This document shows positions 9,059 through 18,680 of a DNA stretch of 64,000 nt, in pieces. Each line of letters starts with the position of its first letter. Position 1 is the first letter of the stretch. The stretch lies in assembly GCF_000428065.1 (NCBI RefSeq), contig NZ_ATZF01000012.1:1-64000 (forward strand). Reading direction: 5' to 3'. A program made the position numbers and the translations under genes. The DNA is from Shimazuella kribbensis DSM 45090. Its GTDB lineage: Bacteria > Bacillota > Bacilli > Thermoactinomycetales > Thermoactinomycetaceae. Below the pieces are notes generated by a model. That model worked only from the letters and a program-made list of their open reading frames with translations, was not told where the DNA came from and did not search any database.

Positions 9059-9718
9059 ATGTGGAACAATATATCTACAGCAGCGCGTAATCTGCTTATT
9101 ACAACCATCCTATCTGCTGTGCTGTGGGTTCTCTATATCCTTACGCAGCAGTGGAATTATCAAAAACCAGAGCAAGTATATCTCATAGGAACCAACCTTT
9201 CCTATGGATTATCATTTTTGTTTTTCTTTCTACTAATCTTGTTTGTATTTTCGTTTATCGAACATCGATTTGATCCGAAAAAACTGCGGGTGAGTTTTAT
9301 TTTGTTTTCTATCTTCTACCTCATCATGGGTCCATTGACAGTCCTAGGTTTTGATAACTACCTCTTATTGACTCAAAAAGGCATTCAATACAATACCTTT
9401 TTCAATATAGAGGATTCGAAAGTACGAGAATGGCATGAAATTAATCATTTAGAACTTGATTACATAATTAATGAGGAGAAAGAAGTCTACAATCAAGATG
9501 ACTTGCGGTTACTGTTCAAAATTAGATTTGATGATGGATCATCAGTAGAATTGAACAATTACAACTCTCCCCTCTATCGAAGGGACCAATTTTTAAAGAT
9601 TTTCACTGTCCTACAAAAGAACGACATCCCTGTAAAAATAAAAAAACCTTTGCCAAAACAATTGAAAGATCCGGAGTCTTATCTGTACCCATTGTTTTCC
9701 CAAAAGCCTACATCTTAG
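9059..9718 (+). CDS. Membrane protein of unknown function
   Basis: A 219-residue protein with about three membrane segments in the first half (near residues 12-30, 43-65 and 76-97). A soluble second half reads TQKGIQYNTFF, EWHEINHLELDY and LLFKIRFDDGSSVELNNYNSP; that pattern resembles a PH-like membrane-associated domain, but I cannot name the family. The AGGAGG lies an unusually long 15 bases before the ATG, and no better start codon is in frame. It follows the nifS-like gene by 19 bases and ends in a terminator. Confidence 0.7.
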   Translation: MWNNISTAARNLLITTILSAVLWVLYILTQQWNYQKPEQVYLIGTNLSYGLSFLFFFLLILFVFSFIEHRFDPKKLRVSFILFSIFYLIMGPLTVLGFDNYLLLTQKGIQYNTFFNIEDSKVREWHEINHLELDYIINEEKEVYNQDDLRLLFKIRFDDGSSVELNNYNSPLYRRDQFLKIFTVLQKNDIPVKIKKPLPKQLKDPESYLYPLFSQKPTS

Positions 9719-9737
9719 CGGATAGTAGGCTTTTTTT
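9703..9737 (+). terminator. Rho-independent terminator
   Basis: Stem AAAGCCTAC/GTAGGCTTT followed by T7, overlapping the end of the membrane-protein gene. Confidence 0.9.
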
Positions 9738-9747
9738 ATAAATAAAA

Positions 9748-9761
9748 TGAAAGCGATTGCA
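9748..9761 (+). promoter_or_regulatory. Possible catabolite-responsive element (cre)
   Basis: TGAAAGCGATTGCA fits the CcpA consensus TGWAARCGYTWNCW except for one base. It ends 8 bp before the -35 box of the small-peptide unit, a position where CcpA could affect transcription. Confidence 0.4.
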
Positions 9762-9769
9762 ATAAACTA

Positions 9770-9798
9770 TTGATTATTATCTAAAAATTAAATAAAAT
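9770..9798 (+). promoter_or_regulatory. Sigma-A-like promoter of the 20-aa ORF
   Basis: TTGATT and TAAAAT separated by exactly 17 bases. The 20-codon reading frame starts 68 bases downstream. Confidence 0.5.
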
Positions 9799-9865
9799 AA
9801 AAATGTAAAGGTCCCTCTCCCGAAAGGTACTACTTGAGCCCATCTGATCAAGAGGAGGTTCCATC

Positions 9866-9928
9866 ATGGACCCGGACTTCCACATCAAAGAGCAGAAGCG
9901 CTTGGGAGGAGGAAATGGTTCAGGGTGA
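9866..9928 (+). CDS. Very short GC-rich ORF (20 codons)
   Basis: A 20-residue reading frame that starts MDPDFHIKEQ and ends GGGNGSG. AGAGGAGG stands a proper distance before the ATG, a promoter lies at 9770-9798, and a 14-bp GC-rich hairpin follows at 9945-9975, so this looks like a full transcription unit rather than chance. Composition is GC-rich like the other isolated units. It has no hydrophobic signal sequence. It could be a real micropeptide or the 5' stub of a larger foreign gene that lost its end. I recognise no homologue. Confidence 0.45.
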   Translation: MDPDFHIKEQKRLGGGNGSG

Positions 9929-9944
9929 GCACTGATTCACCGTA

Positions 9945-9975
9945 GCGGCGGCATACACGTTGTGTATGTCGCCGC
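9945..9975 (+). terminator. GC-rich hairpin after the 20-aa ORF
   Basis: GCGGCGGCATACAC pairs with GTGTATGTCGCCGC around a 3-nt loop, with one G-U pair. No T-run follows, as is common for terminators of high-GC bacteria. Confidence 0.6.
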
Positions 9976-9988
9976 CCCAATGTAAACC

Positions 9989-10026
9989 AAAAAAATGACT
10001 TGAATCCACAAGGATACAAGTCATTT
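9989..10026 (-). terminator. Rho-independent terminator of pepV
   Basis: On the minus strand AAATGACTTG pairs with CAAGTCATTT and a T7 run follows. Confidence 0.85.
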
Positions 10027-10041
10027 CTAGTTTTTGTTCCA

Positions 10042-11448
10042 TTATTTTGCGAGTTCGTACATGGCTTGCGCATAGATACTAATAGCACGAATGAGATCAT
10101 CCACATCGATATATTCATCCGTTTGATGAGCTGTCTCTACTTTACCTGGGAAGATCGGACCATATGCAACACAATTGGTAAGTGCTCTTGCGTAAGTTGC
10201 ACCTGCTACAGCTAAAGATTGCGAAGGAAGTCCTGTCTGTTCTTCATAGACACGGGCCAAAGTTTGCACCAATGGATGATTATTATCAAAAGAATGTCCA
10301 GGCTTATTATCAATATGGGTAGCCACAAATCCGTATTTCGCTAATTTCTCTTTTAAATGCTGACCTAATTCGTTCCCATCTGCATGAATCGGATAACGAA
10401 TGTTCACTCGGACATACTGTTCTTTTTGAAGTTCATATCGATAAACACCAACATTGACTGTCAATTTACCAACAATATTATCTTCTGTCACCATATCTAG
10501 CTTTTCACCAAAAATACTATCAATGAAACAGTCATGGATCATTTGTATATAATGATGTCCTTGATTATCCAGTGATAAGGTAAACAAAAATCGTGCAAGC
10601 TCTAATGCTGCACTCAAACCTTTTTCAGGTTCAGATCCATGATGGGCACGACCATGTAAGACTAGTTGGACATGATCATCCGCTTCCTCTGCATACCCTT
10701 CCAATCGATGAGTCATTAAAAACGATTGGTATGCTTCCTTTAGATCAAATATATCTCCGTTACCACCAATTATAGCTGTTGCATATTCCGGAACCATATT
10801 TACACGCTGACCGGATTGAAAAGACTGTAAGATCCATGGGCTTCCCTCTGTTACTTCGCTTTCCCCTTCTCCCACAAGCTGTACATCGAGAAAACCTTTT
10901 TCTGCTGTAATGATAGGAAATTCTGCATCTGGGGTAAATCCTACTGTTGGCATCTCCTCATGAGATAAATAATAATTCATACATCTCCAATGTGTCTCTT
11001 CATCTGTACCCATAATCAATCGAATACGTTTCGATACAGGTAGTCCTAATTCTTTAATGATTTTAAGCGCAAAATAAGATGCCATTGTTGGTCCCTTATC
11101 GTCTGTGGCTCCTCTTGCATAAAGCTTTCCACCGCGAATCTCAGGTGAAAAAGGTGGAGATGTCCAGCCTTCTGTGGCAGGAACTACATCAATATGAGAT
11201 AAAATACCAACGATTTCATCCCCGCTCCCATATTCGATATGCCCTGCGTAACCTTCTAAATTTTTAACAGTGAAACCGTCTGCTTCACCTAACTCCAACA
11301 TATATTGCAATGCATCATTAATGGATTTTCCAAATGGGGCTCCCTCTGTTGCTGTGGATTCATCCAATACACTTGGAATTTTCAAAAACTCTATTAATTT
11401 ATCTAAAAAAACATCCTTCTTTGATTCTGCCTCTAAAATCCAGTTCAT
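10042..11448 (-). CDS. pepV: Dipeptidase PepV (M20 family)
   Basis: Zinc aminopeptidase-type dipeptidase of the PepV branch of M20, which releases amino acids from dipeptides in the cytosol. The protein is 468 residues, the usual length. Metal and catalytic blocks are LSHIDVVPA (H and D), GATDDKGP (bridging D), MGTDEETHW (catalytic E pair) and FTPDAEFP. PFGKSINDAL near the start is typical of PepV. It stands alone, with an AT-rich 230-bp spacer upstream. Confidence 0.92.
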   Translation of the reverse strand: MNWILEAESKKDVFLDKLIEFLKIPSVLDESTATEGAPFGKSINDALQYMLELGEADGFTVKNLEGYAGHIEYGSGDEIVGILSHIDVVPATEGWTSPPFSPEIRGGKLYARGATDDKGPTMASYFALKIIKELGLPVSKRIRLIMGTDEETHWRCMNYYLSHEEMPTVGFTPDAEFPIITAEKGFLDVQLVGEGESEVTEGSPWILQSFQSGQRVNMVPEYATAIIGGNGDIFDLKEAYQSFLMTHRLEGYAEEADDHVQLVLHGRAHHGSEPEKGLSAALELARFLFTLSLDNQGHHYIQMIHDCFIDSIFGEKLDMVTEDNIVGKLTVNVGVYRYELQKEQYVRVNIRYPIHADGNELGQHLKEKLAKYGFVATHIDNKPGHSFDNNHPLVQTLARVYEEQTGLPSQSLAVAGATYARALTNCVAYGPIFPGKVETAHQTDEYIDVDDLIRAISIYAQAMYELAK

Positions 11449-11647
11449 CTTTAACTCCTCCTGTCATACTACACCATATGTATCATACACATAATTTTAA
11501 CGTTGTCACAAAAAAATAGGCTTACACAGAATATTCCCTTTGTTTCTCCTATTCAGTTGAAAAAAATCGAAATTCAATTTTTGGTTTCAGCAAAGAAGAA
11601 AACCTAAAAATTAAGTATACCCGATATAACATAAAAACTTTCTACTT

Positions 11648-11677
11648 TAAAAAAAGCTACCCAATATGGGTAGCTTT
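11648..11677 (-). terminator. Rho-independent terminator
   Basis: On the minus strand AAAGCTACCC pairs with GGGTAGCTTT and T-rich DNA follows. It closes the two-gene VWA lipoprotein transcript. Confidence 0.85.
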
Positions 11678-11681
11678 AACA

Positions 11682-11999
11682 TCAAGCATGTACACTTGTC
11701 GATAAGAAATTACCTTCTATCCAAAGGTACAGCAAATTCAGATCGCATATACAGCTCGAAATTTCGTTCATTTCTCCCATGATTTCATAAAATGCCGCAT
11801 CATCTACCCGATCTAACCGTTCAAAGTATTTCATATAACGACTTTCAAATACTTTAATGGCTTCCGGTATCTTTGCACATACTGTTTGGCACATCAACTC
11901 GAAGTTAGCTTGTTCTTCTTCACTAAGTTTTTCGTATTCTACAAAAAGAACTGGTTTAGGAATACCAAGCCGTTCATCCTGTTTCAACGTATATTTCAT
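11682..11999 (-). CDS. Small protein cotranscribed with VWA lipoprotein
   Basis: A 105-residue soluble protein I do not recognise. It is acidic and probably helical, with three cysteines in the second half. It starts 8 bases after the VWA lipoprotein stop and shares its terminator, so the pair should be one operon. It has no signal peptide or membrane segment. A partner or stress role with the VWA protein would be a guess from context only. Confidence 0.6.
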   Translation of the reverse strand: MKYTLKQDERLGIPKPVLFVEYEKLSEEEQANFELMCQTVCAKIPEAIKVFESRYMKYFERLDRVDDAAFYEIMGEMNEISSCICDLNLLYLWIEGNFLSTSVHA

Positions 12000-12007
12000 A
12001 GCACTGT

Positions 12008-13492
12008 CTACTCCTCAGGATTTCCTGGTGTTTCTTGTGTGACCTTTTTAGCTTGTTGTAACAATCCTTTTTTCTTTTTTTCAAATGATTTGAGCTCATT
12101 ATTGTTTTGGTTCCATTTCTTGTCCATATCTTTTATTGCGATTGTAAAAGATTGTTCTAATTCAGCTTCTTTTGCATGCCACTTTTGTTCCGTAAAACCA
12201 AGTACACCATTGTATCGATTATCAATCCAAGTTTTTATCTTGTTATATTCCAGATTGTTGATTTTCTTTTCCTTTTTGACAAGTGAATTCGCATCCGATA
12301 ACCTCTGATGTTCTTGATTTAAATTGGTAACAATAGATTGATACTTTCGATTCAACCGATCATGTGTCACTTGATATCCCTTGACCATTTTCTGGATAGA
12401 TCTAATTTGCCAAGGCTCGTTTATTTGTTTCACTTCATTTGCGTGCACGCGGGCTATTTGTTCCAAATCTACAACATCATCGATAGGCTGATACTCGCCG
12501 CCTGTCACCTCAGCTAATTGGGTTAATTCACTTTCGTCTTTCGTAGGAACATCAATACCTACTACATTCACCATAACCCCTAACTTCGATTGACGCATAG
12601 CATTTATTTGTTCAGACATATCAGCACCACATGTATCTGAACTATCTGCTAGCACATAGATAATGTTTTCATTGTCAGGCTTTTGATTTTTTGCAAGTTC
12701 TTCCATCGTATTATGTAAAGCTTCTACCAGCGGACTCCAACCAGTCGGTTTTTCATTACTAAAGTTTTTTTCCAACTTAGGCAGTTGAGTTGGATAACCC
12801 TGATAAATCGGTTGTGTCTGTCTACAAGAAATTTCTTTGTCTTTCTTTCTTGGACCACCTTCATGGCCAAAAAGACGTACCGTTACATTTGCATTCTTAG
12901 GAAGATGTTTCAAATACATCGTAGTGAACTGTTTTGCCCATTCATATCGAGATTTGCCTTTGAAGTCCATTGCCATTGTAGAACTAGCGTCTACTAAAAT
13001 AGCAACATTGCTTGGTTTTGGTAGTTTTACCAGAACAGGCTTTGACGGTTTTGCTGGTTCTCCATGTGCCATGACTCTTATTTTTGCTTGATAATTAGGT
13101 GCTAGCATATTGGACAGGCTCTCTAGATCATACTTATAGTTTTGACCTACCAATCCTAACAGATAAGCATATACCGCATCTTTTGCTAAACCGTCTGGCA
13201 TAACTTGTAATGCCTGCTTGACGCTATCTGCTTTATAAGGATCAGTCGCATATCTCCCCTTTCCTTCATCTTCTAAAATGTTGCGAAGAACAGGTGAAGG
13301 AGTCGGAGGAACAAAACCTTGTTCGTATATTTGCTTTTCTTCATTAGCATTATCTCGTTTGTCAGGTTTATTTTCACTGACCTTATTTACTTGATTTCCT
13401 GTTACTTGTTGAATCTTTTCGATCACCAATGAACATCCTGTTGTCGTCACTATTAGAATACAAGACAAAAGGAATAATTTAACAAATCGCAT
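12008..13492 (-). CDS. VWA-domain lipoprotein
   Basis: A 494-residue surface lipoprotein: signal peptide with lipobox TTTGC at about residues 16-20, a linker, then a von Willebrand A domain from about residue 165 to 340. The metal-site motif is DASST (a variant DxSxS), with conserved YVLADSSDTCGAD and GIDVP further on. The C-terminal 130 residues are charged and likely coiled coil. It resembles the Bacillus YwmC/YwmD-type VWA lipoproteins in plan, though sequence identity was not tested. Such domains bind protein or wall partners through a divalent metal. Cotranscribed with the 105-aa gene. Confidence 0.8.
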   Translation of the reverse strand: MRFVKLFLLSCILIVTTTGCSLVIEKIQQVTGNQVNKVSENKPDKRDNANEEKQIYEQGFVPPTPSPVLRNILEDEGKGRYATDPYKADSVKQALQVMPDGLAKDAVYAYLLGLVGQNYKYDLESLSNMLAPNYQAKIRVMAHGEPAKPSKPVLVKLPKPSNVAILVDASSTMAMDFKGKSRYEWAKQFTTMYLKHLPKNANVTVRLFGHEGGPRKKDKEISCRQTQPIYQGYPTQLPKLEKNFSNEKPTGWSPLVEALHNTMEELAKNQKPDNENIIYVLADSSDTCGADMSEQINAMRQSKLGVMVNVVGIDVPTKDESELTQLAEVTGGEYQPIDDVVDLEQIARVHANEVKQINEPWQIRSIQKMVKGYQVTHDRLNRKYQSIVTNLNQEHQRLSDANSLVKKEKKINNLEYNKIKTWIDNRYNGVLGFTEQKWHAKEAELEQSFTIAIKDMDKKWNQNNNELKSFEKKKKGLLQQAKKVTQETPGNPEE

Positions 13493-13647
13493 ATTACCTC
13501 CTACCGCCCTTACAGTGCTGATATTAGCTTACTGGATGAAATGCGCTTTGACAACCTTCCTTGCAATGTTTACCTTTGATAGTCACATTTTGCGTGAATA
13601 AGAGTCTTGTCTTATAATAGTTAAAACTAATAAAGAATGTGTGATGA

Positions 13648-14741
<1,094 letters not shown>

Positions 14742-14742
<1 letters not shown>

Positions 14743-14767
14743 CAGAGGTCAGCTCCTCTGTTTTTTT
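14742..14767 (+). terminator. Rho-independent terminator of mnmA
   Basis: ACAGAGG/CCTCTGT followed by T7. Confidence 0.85.
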
Positions 14768-14837
14768 GTGTCTTTTTGCTGAATATTGAAATTTATGGTA
14801 AGATAGTGTAGGAGTCGTTAAAGATAGGAGTGACTGG

Positions 14838-15296
14838 ATGAGAAAATTTCTCGTACATACCATTGGTCTGTTATCTGCTATTTATGACAAGCTGTCTTCT
14901 TATCGGACAAGCTGGATTACCTCTACTTGCATCTGTTTACTTATCAGCATTACCTCTCTCATATACATACATCAGCATCTTTCCAAATCGTATATTATGC
15001 CTAAAAAGCTCTCCTTTCTTTCTCATTTGCAAATCTCGGAAGCTTCCATTCCCGCGGTTCGTTCGCGTCAAGAATATGATCTGTATCCAATCGAAGTGGT
15101 TAAAAATCACACACCCACGCAAACCTCCCATGAAATAATGATTTTGCCATTTCCACGCCCACCTACCCCAAATATAAAATCGACTAGCTCTAGATTCGTC
15201 AAACGACATCCCCAAAAAGAAAAAATCACCCCTAAACAATTGCAATCTAAAAAACGGCATCCATACATACGTGCTTCTGTCTTGTTATGGCAATAA
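14838..15296 (+). CDS. Hypothetical protein with one membrane segment
   Basis: A 152-residue frame with a hydrophobic stretch near residues 28-46 and a basic, proline-rich tail. GGAG precedes the ATG at 14838, and a perfect terminator follows. A second frame over 14863-15138 also reads as a hydrophobic protein, so either a frameshift or simple overlap of frames is possible. I do not recognise a family. The tail is rich in lysine, arginine and proline, which would suit a cell-wall or cytoplasmic anchor region. Confidence 0.5.
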   Translation: MRKFLVHTIGLLSAIYDKLSSYRTSWITSTCICLLISITSLIYIHQHLSKSYIMPKKLSFLSHLQISEASIPAVRSRQEYDLYPIEVVKNHTPTQTSHEIMILPFPRPPTPNIKSTSSRFVKRHPQKEKITPKQLQSKKRHPYIRASVLLWQ

Positions 15297-15314
15297 ATCC
15301 ATAAATAAATAAAA

Positions 15315-15347
15315 AAAGATGAAAGCATATGCTTTCATCTTTTTTTA
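15315..15347 (+). terminator. Rho-independent terminator
   Basis: AAAGATGAAAGC/GCTTTCATCTTT around ATAT, followed by T7. It sits 3 bases from the end of the tRNA cluster and closes the gene at 14838-15296. Confidence 0.9.
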
Positions 15348-15349
15348 TT

Positions 15350-15426
15350 TGGCGGGCCCTAGAGGAGTCGAACCCCTAACCTTCTGATCCGTAGTCAGAC
15401 ACTCTATCCAGTTGAGCTAAGAGCCC
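15350..15426 (-). tRNA. tRNA-Arg (ACG), copy 1
   Basis: A 77-nt cloverleaf with encoded CCA. The anticodon loop CTACGGA gives anticodon ACG, and GTTCGACTCC is the T arm. It differs from the next copy only in one acceptor base (GGGCTCT versus GGGCCCT), which leaves a G-T pair. Confidence 0.95.
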
Positions 15427-15458
15427 ATATTCATTTTTGACTATACACTTGTTGAAAA

Positions 15459-15535
15459 TGGCGGGCCCTAGAGGAGTCGAACCCCTAACCTTCTGATCCG
15501 TAGTCAGACACTCTATCCAGTTGAGCTAAGGGCCC
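15459..15535 (-). tRNA. tRNA-Arg (ACG), copy 2
   Basis: A tandem near-identical copy of the preceding tRNA, 77 nt, anticodon ACG, CCA encoded. The spacer is 32 bp. Confidence 0.95.
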
Positions 15536-15605
15536 ATATTGATTTTCAACAACGAAATCTATCGTACCTTTTTTGTAGAGATATGTCAAGCTTTTTTTGT
15601 TAAAA

Positions 15606-15679
<74 letters not shown>

Positions 15680-16240
15680 ATGAAAAATAACATGTTGATT
15701 ATATTCCCATTGATAATGTTACCTCTTTTTGTTAGTGCAAACGATCTGATTATTTAAAAAGCATTCGTCTAACACTTGAATAGTTTAACATAATCACACT
15801 AGAAGTCAATACCCTAGATTAAAAAACTCCCAGCAAATTTCGGAGTCTTTGCTAAAGGTTTGTTTGAAATTAATGTATTGCTTCTGTACCGCAGACAGCT
15901 ACAACCCTCCAACTCGTAAAATTAAGGTCATGCCCATGTCCTAATTTCTACGAAGCGGCGCCAGTCCCTCGAGTGACTAATCATTCGGGGGGGGGGGCTG
16001 CATTCATTTGATAAAAACTTCATCAATCTTTTGAATTCATTGTTCCGTTAGGAGATCCTTTTAAATTGAATTGCGGGAACGAAGAACAAGTAATATTAAA
16101 TTTAAATGATAAATAAAGATCCAAAACGTTAATATTTTAACGTTTTTCTTTTTTTAAAACTACCCTTCCAATAAATCAAAAACAACATGTATGAAAAAAC
16201 AAAAACCTCAAACACTATAATCAGAAAGGAGTCGATCCAA
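15680..16240. other. Intergenic region with G11 hairpin and orphan terminator
   Basis: No convincing gene. At 15966-15997 CCCTCGAGTGA pairs with TCATTCGGGGG and runs into an 11-base G homopolymer. A stretch before it is GC-richer than the surroundings and may be decayed foreign DNA. A terminator-like stem AAACGTTAA/TTAACGTTT with T-rich tail lies at 16123-16153. The rest is promoter DNA for the yugN-like gene. Confidence 0.5.
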
Positions 16241-16657
16241 ATGATACCGATTGATTCCCCTATAGAAGGGAAACAAATTCAATTCCAAACCATATCGCAA
16301 AAATTAGAACAAGACGACTTCCACTTAGGCGGCGGATATACATACGACCACGGATATTTTGACAAAGCTCTGGACTGGGAAGAAGAACAGGGAAATCGAT
16401 ACTTCCTCCGTATACCTGTTTATCAAGTAAATGGAGATATTGGCGATCCAGATACCCTAGTCGAGATCGGAAAGCCTTTTGTGATCAAACATGAATTCCG
16501 CACGCATACCAATGATCCAGATGCAGATGCAGGTGTATTTAGCGGTCTAATTGACCAATTCACTGCCCCTATTAATACAGATAATCATCCAATAGATGAA
16601 AAATGGATATCACGGGCAAAGGATATCCTGATACATGCAGAAAATAAACTATTGTGA
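16241..16657 (+). CDS. YugN-like family protein
   Basis: A 138-residue protein that matches the YugN-like family of Bacillales: IPIDSPIEGKQ at the start, then GGGYTYDHGYFDKALDWEEEQG, a YFLRIPVYQVNGDIG block, and DADAGVFSGLIDQF. The function of this family is not known to me. The start is the ATG at 16241 behind AAAGGAG; 18 upstream codons are dropped. It is the only gene on the plus strand within the tRNA cluster, convergent with the tRNA genes above it, and it ends in a long terminator. Confidence 0.8.
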   Translation: MIPIDSPIEGKQIQFQTISQKLEQDDFHLGGGYTYDHGYFDKALDWEEEQGNRYFLRIPVYQVNGDIGDPDTLVEIGKPFVIKHEFRTHTNDPDADAGVFSGLIDQFTAPINTDNHPIDEKWISRAKDILIHAENKLL

Positions 16658-16740
16658 GACACTTCTCACTAACGCTAACACTAGACTAAAATATATTCAT
16701 GGCTATGTTTTTCTACCTATAGTATATTCTTCTCCAATCA

Positions 16741-16790
16741 AAAAAAATGCTGCTCTAATCATCCTTTGTAGGAATAGAGCAGCATTTTTT
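16741..16790 (+). terminator. Rho-independent terminator
   Basis: AAAAAAATGCTGCTCTA pairs with TAGAGCAGCATTTTTT around a 17-nt loop. It may serve the yugN-like gene and also the opposing tRNA transcript. Confidence 0.85.
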
Positions 16791-16804
16791 CCTTACATAC
16801 CAAT

Positions 16805-16878
16805 TGGCAGGGGCGGTAGGAATTGAACCCACACTGGAGGTTTTGGAGACCTCTGTTCTACCATTAAACTACGCCCCT
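16805..16878 (-). tRNA. tRNA-Gly (TCC)
   Basis: A 74-nt cloverleaf with encoded CCA. The anticodon loop CTCCAAA gives TCC. Confidence 0.93.
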
Positions 16879-16917
16879 AAAACTTAGCCACCAAAATAAT
16901 ATTGGTGGCAGTTTGTA

Positions 16918-16993
<76 letters not shown>

Positions 16994-17013
16994 ATATTAT
17001 AAAGTGTTTCAAA

Positions 17014-17089
<76 letters not shown>

Positions 17090-17103
17090 ATCTATGTATA
17101 AGA

Positions 17104-17197
17104 TGGCGGAGAGGGAGGGATTCGAACCCTCGAGACAGGTTTTGCCCGCCTACACGATTTCCAATCGTGCTCCTTCGGCCAGCTCGGACACCTCTCC
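17104..17197 (-). tRNA. tRNA-Ser (GGA)
   Basis: A 94-nt class II tRNA with long variable arm and encoded CCA. The anticodon loop TTGGAAA gives GGA. It is the first gene of the minus-strand tRNA cluster Ser-Phe-Thr-Gly-Cys-Arg-Arg. Confidence 0.95.
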
Positions 17198-17450
17198 AAA
17201 CACTTGATGTTTGTTAGGAACGAAATCTATCTTAACCCGAATAAGGGTATATTGTCAACACCTTTTTTCATTTTTATTTTTTTACATAAAAATTAACTAT
17301 ATACCAAGGAAAGAGAGCGTTCTATTCTCTCGTAAAAAATAGCTTCCCTATAACTTCCTCAAATAATTATTACATAAAAAAATGTTTATCAAAACAAGAA
17401 AAGAAAATATAATGAATATATCAACATCCAAACTCGTAAAAGGAGCCCTA

Positions 17451-18248
17451 ATGGGTGATGTGGAGAAACTCGCTGCTGGCACAACACTCGATCAATTCAA
17501 GGTCGAGGTCATTAGTGACTTGCATCTCTCCCGCTTCTGGCAACTACTCGTGCTGTGCAACTGGTTGAAGGAAACACGGAAAAATGATTCTCTGGTAGAC
17601 AACCCTGTGCACTTCGTTGATCAAGAGTTCACAGACGATCAGCAAAACCGTGTCTACCGCGTCTACCGATCAACTTATAGCGTCTTCAAGTTTCTCCTAA
17701 AGTTCCAAAGCTTGAAGAAGATCAACAAGTGGCTACAGAAATACGAGTGGCTGCAAAAGCTCATGGGGGTGGAGACACTTCTCAAACTGTACTTGGTTAA
17801 CGTTGTCACTGTTCTGGAAGGGGAGGACTTTCTGTTCTTTGCCGTGAGCGGACCGAAGAACCAACACGCTGGAGAAATTGGTCCAGTTGGAGGCATGCTA
17901 GACCATGAAAACATGGCAGCACCGAATCCTTTCTACTCCAACTACTCCAAGGAACTCGAGGAAGAGGCTGGGGTGAACGCCGACAATCCTGAGCACATTT
18001 CCTCCTACTCCGTTGCCTACCTCGGTCGAAGGGCCAGCGAAAACGAGAGTGTAGAGCTGATCGTTCTCGCCCAGACTCCGCTGAGCCAAGACCAGTTGGA
18101 GGACTTGGTGAAAAAGAGTTCAGATGGAGAATTCTCCGAAGTCAAATTCCTGACGAAAAAGACAGAAGATGTGGAGGAGCTCCTTCGGAGCAACACCCCT
18201 CGATGGGAAAACCTGAACCCGCTCCTCCAAAAAATGTTCGGCCTCTAA
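17451..18248 (+). CDS. GC-rich Nudix-like protein
   Basis: A 265-residue protein. The second half holds a Nudix-box-like segment: a glycine-rich GPVGGMLDHEN, then KELEEEAGV. The glutamates of the second part match REUXEEXGU, but the spacing between the two parts is about six residues longer than the canonical box, so catalysis is uncertain. The start at 17451 is set by AAAGGAG five bases upstream and by the abrupt change from AT-rich to GC-rich DNA at that codon; an upstream in-frame ATG lies in AT-rich DNA without a ribosome site. A GC-rich hairpin follows at 18323-18350. It lies just before the retron RNA, so a link is possible, but composition groups it with the isolated foreign units. Confidence 0.6.
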   Translation: MGDVEKLAAGTTLDQFKVEVISDLHLSRFWQLLVLCNWLKETRKNDSLVDNPVHFVDQEFTDDQQNRVYRVYRSTYSVFKFLLKFQSLKKINKWLQKYEWLQKLMGVETLLKLYLVNVVTVLEGEDFLFFAVSGPKNQHAGEIGPVGGMLDHENMAAPNPFYSNYSKELEEEAGVNADNPEHISSYSVAYLGRRASENESVELIVLAQTPLSQDQLEDLVKKSSDGEFSEVKFLTKKTEDVEELLRSNTPRWENLNPLLQKMFGL

Positions 18249-18322
18249 CCCTATACGGGTAAGAGTTGCTGTACAACATAGCCCTATAAAACTTAAACCA
18301 GACACAGGGCTCATTGTGCAGA

Positions 18323-18350
18323 GTGCCCCCTTTCAAATGAAAGGGGGCAC
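18323..18350 (+). terminator. Hairpin after the Nudix-like gene
   Basis: GTGCCCCCTTTC pairs perfectly with GAAAGGGGGCAC around AAAT. No T-run follows. Confidence 0.6.
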
Positions 18351-18461
18351 AACTATTATTCGCTCGTTCCTGTTTTACATTTATTTACATAAAATTTTCA
18401 TTTGCAAAAATATATGTTCTATGTTAATTTATTATTAGTATTTGAAAAAGTGTACATATCT

Positions 18462-18677
18462 AGAAGTTATCTAGCTATCTTGTGTACGGTGTTACGCCGT
18501 ATCAGCGTGTAAGATTCCCATACATCATCCGGTCCCGCGTTACTATACTAGACCTACCGGGTAGGGGGGTGATCGTGAGTTGCCTAATAAGGCGTAGCCG
18601 CAACTACGATCGACCCCCCTACCCGGGGTCTAGCTCAGTGGCGTTACCAGATCATAGTGTTTTCGTAGATAACTTCT
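18462..18677 (+). ncRNA. Retron msr-msd RNA
   Basis: The ends are a perfect 12-bp inverted repeat: AGAAGTTATCTA (18462-18473) and TAGATAACTTCT (18666-18677), the a1/a2 pair of retrons. An AGC follows at the end of a1, so G18474 is the likely 2'-5' branching base. The msr part has a hairpin TACGGTG/CGCCGTA (18485-18501). The msd part is dominated by a stem of about 34 bp between 18548-18583 and 18600-18633, with two small bulges, a 16-nt loop and a G6/C6 tract. A flanking ACTAT/ATAGT pair extends the msd outward. Predicted cDNA is roughly 115-130 nt. A dedicated terminator follows. The call rests on structure plus the RT downstream. Confidence 0.85.
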
Positions 18678-18680
18678 TAA

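Noticed and set aside
14863..15138. Hydrophobic alternative frame over the gene at 14838
   Set aside because: It lacks a ribosome site. The frame from 14838 has one and ends just before the terminator. A frameshift remains possible.
15900..15975. Possible short gene on the minus strand ending SWRVVAVCGTEAIH
   Set aside because: Too short, no start with a ribosome site, and interrupted by a stop upstream. It may be decayed DNA, so it is mentioned only in the region entry.
18620..18665. GGTCTAGCTCAGTGGCG looks like the D arm of a tRNA
   Set aside because: No matching acceptor, anticodon or T arms follow, and the segment is the right arm of the msd stem.
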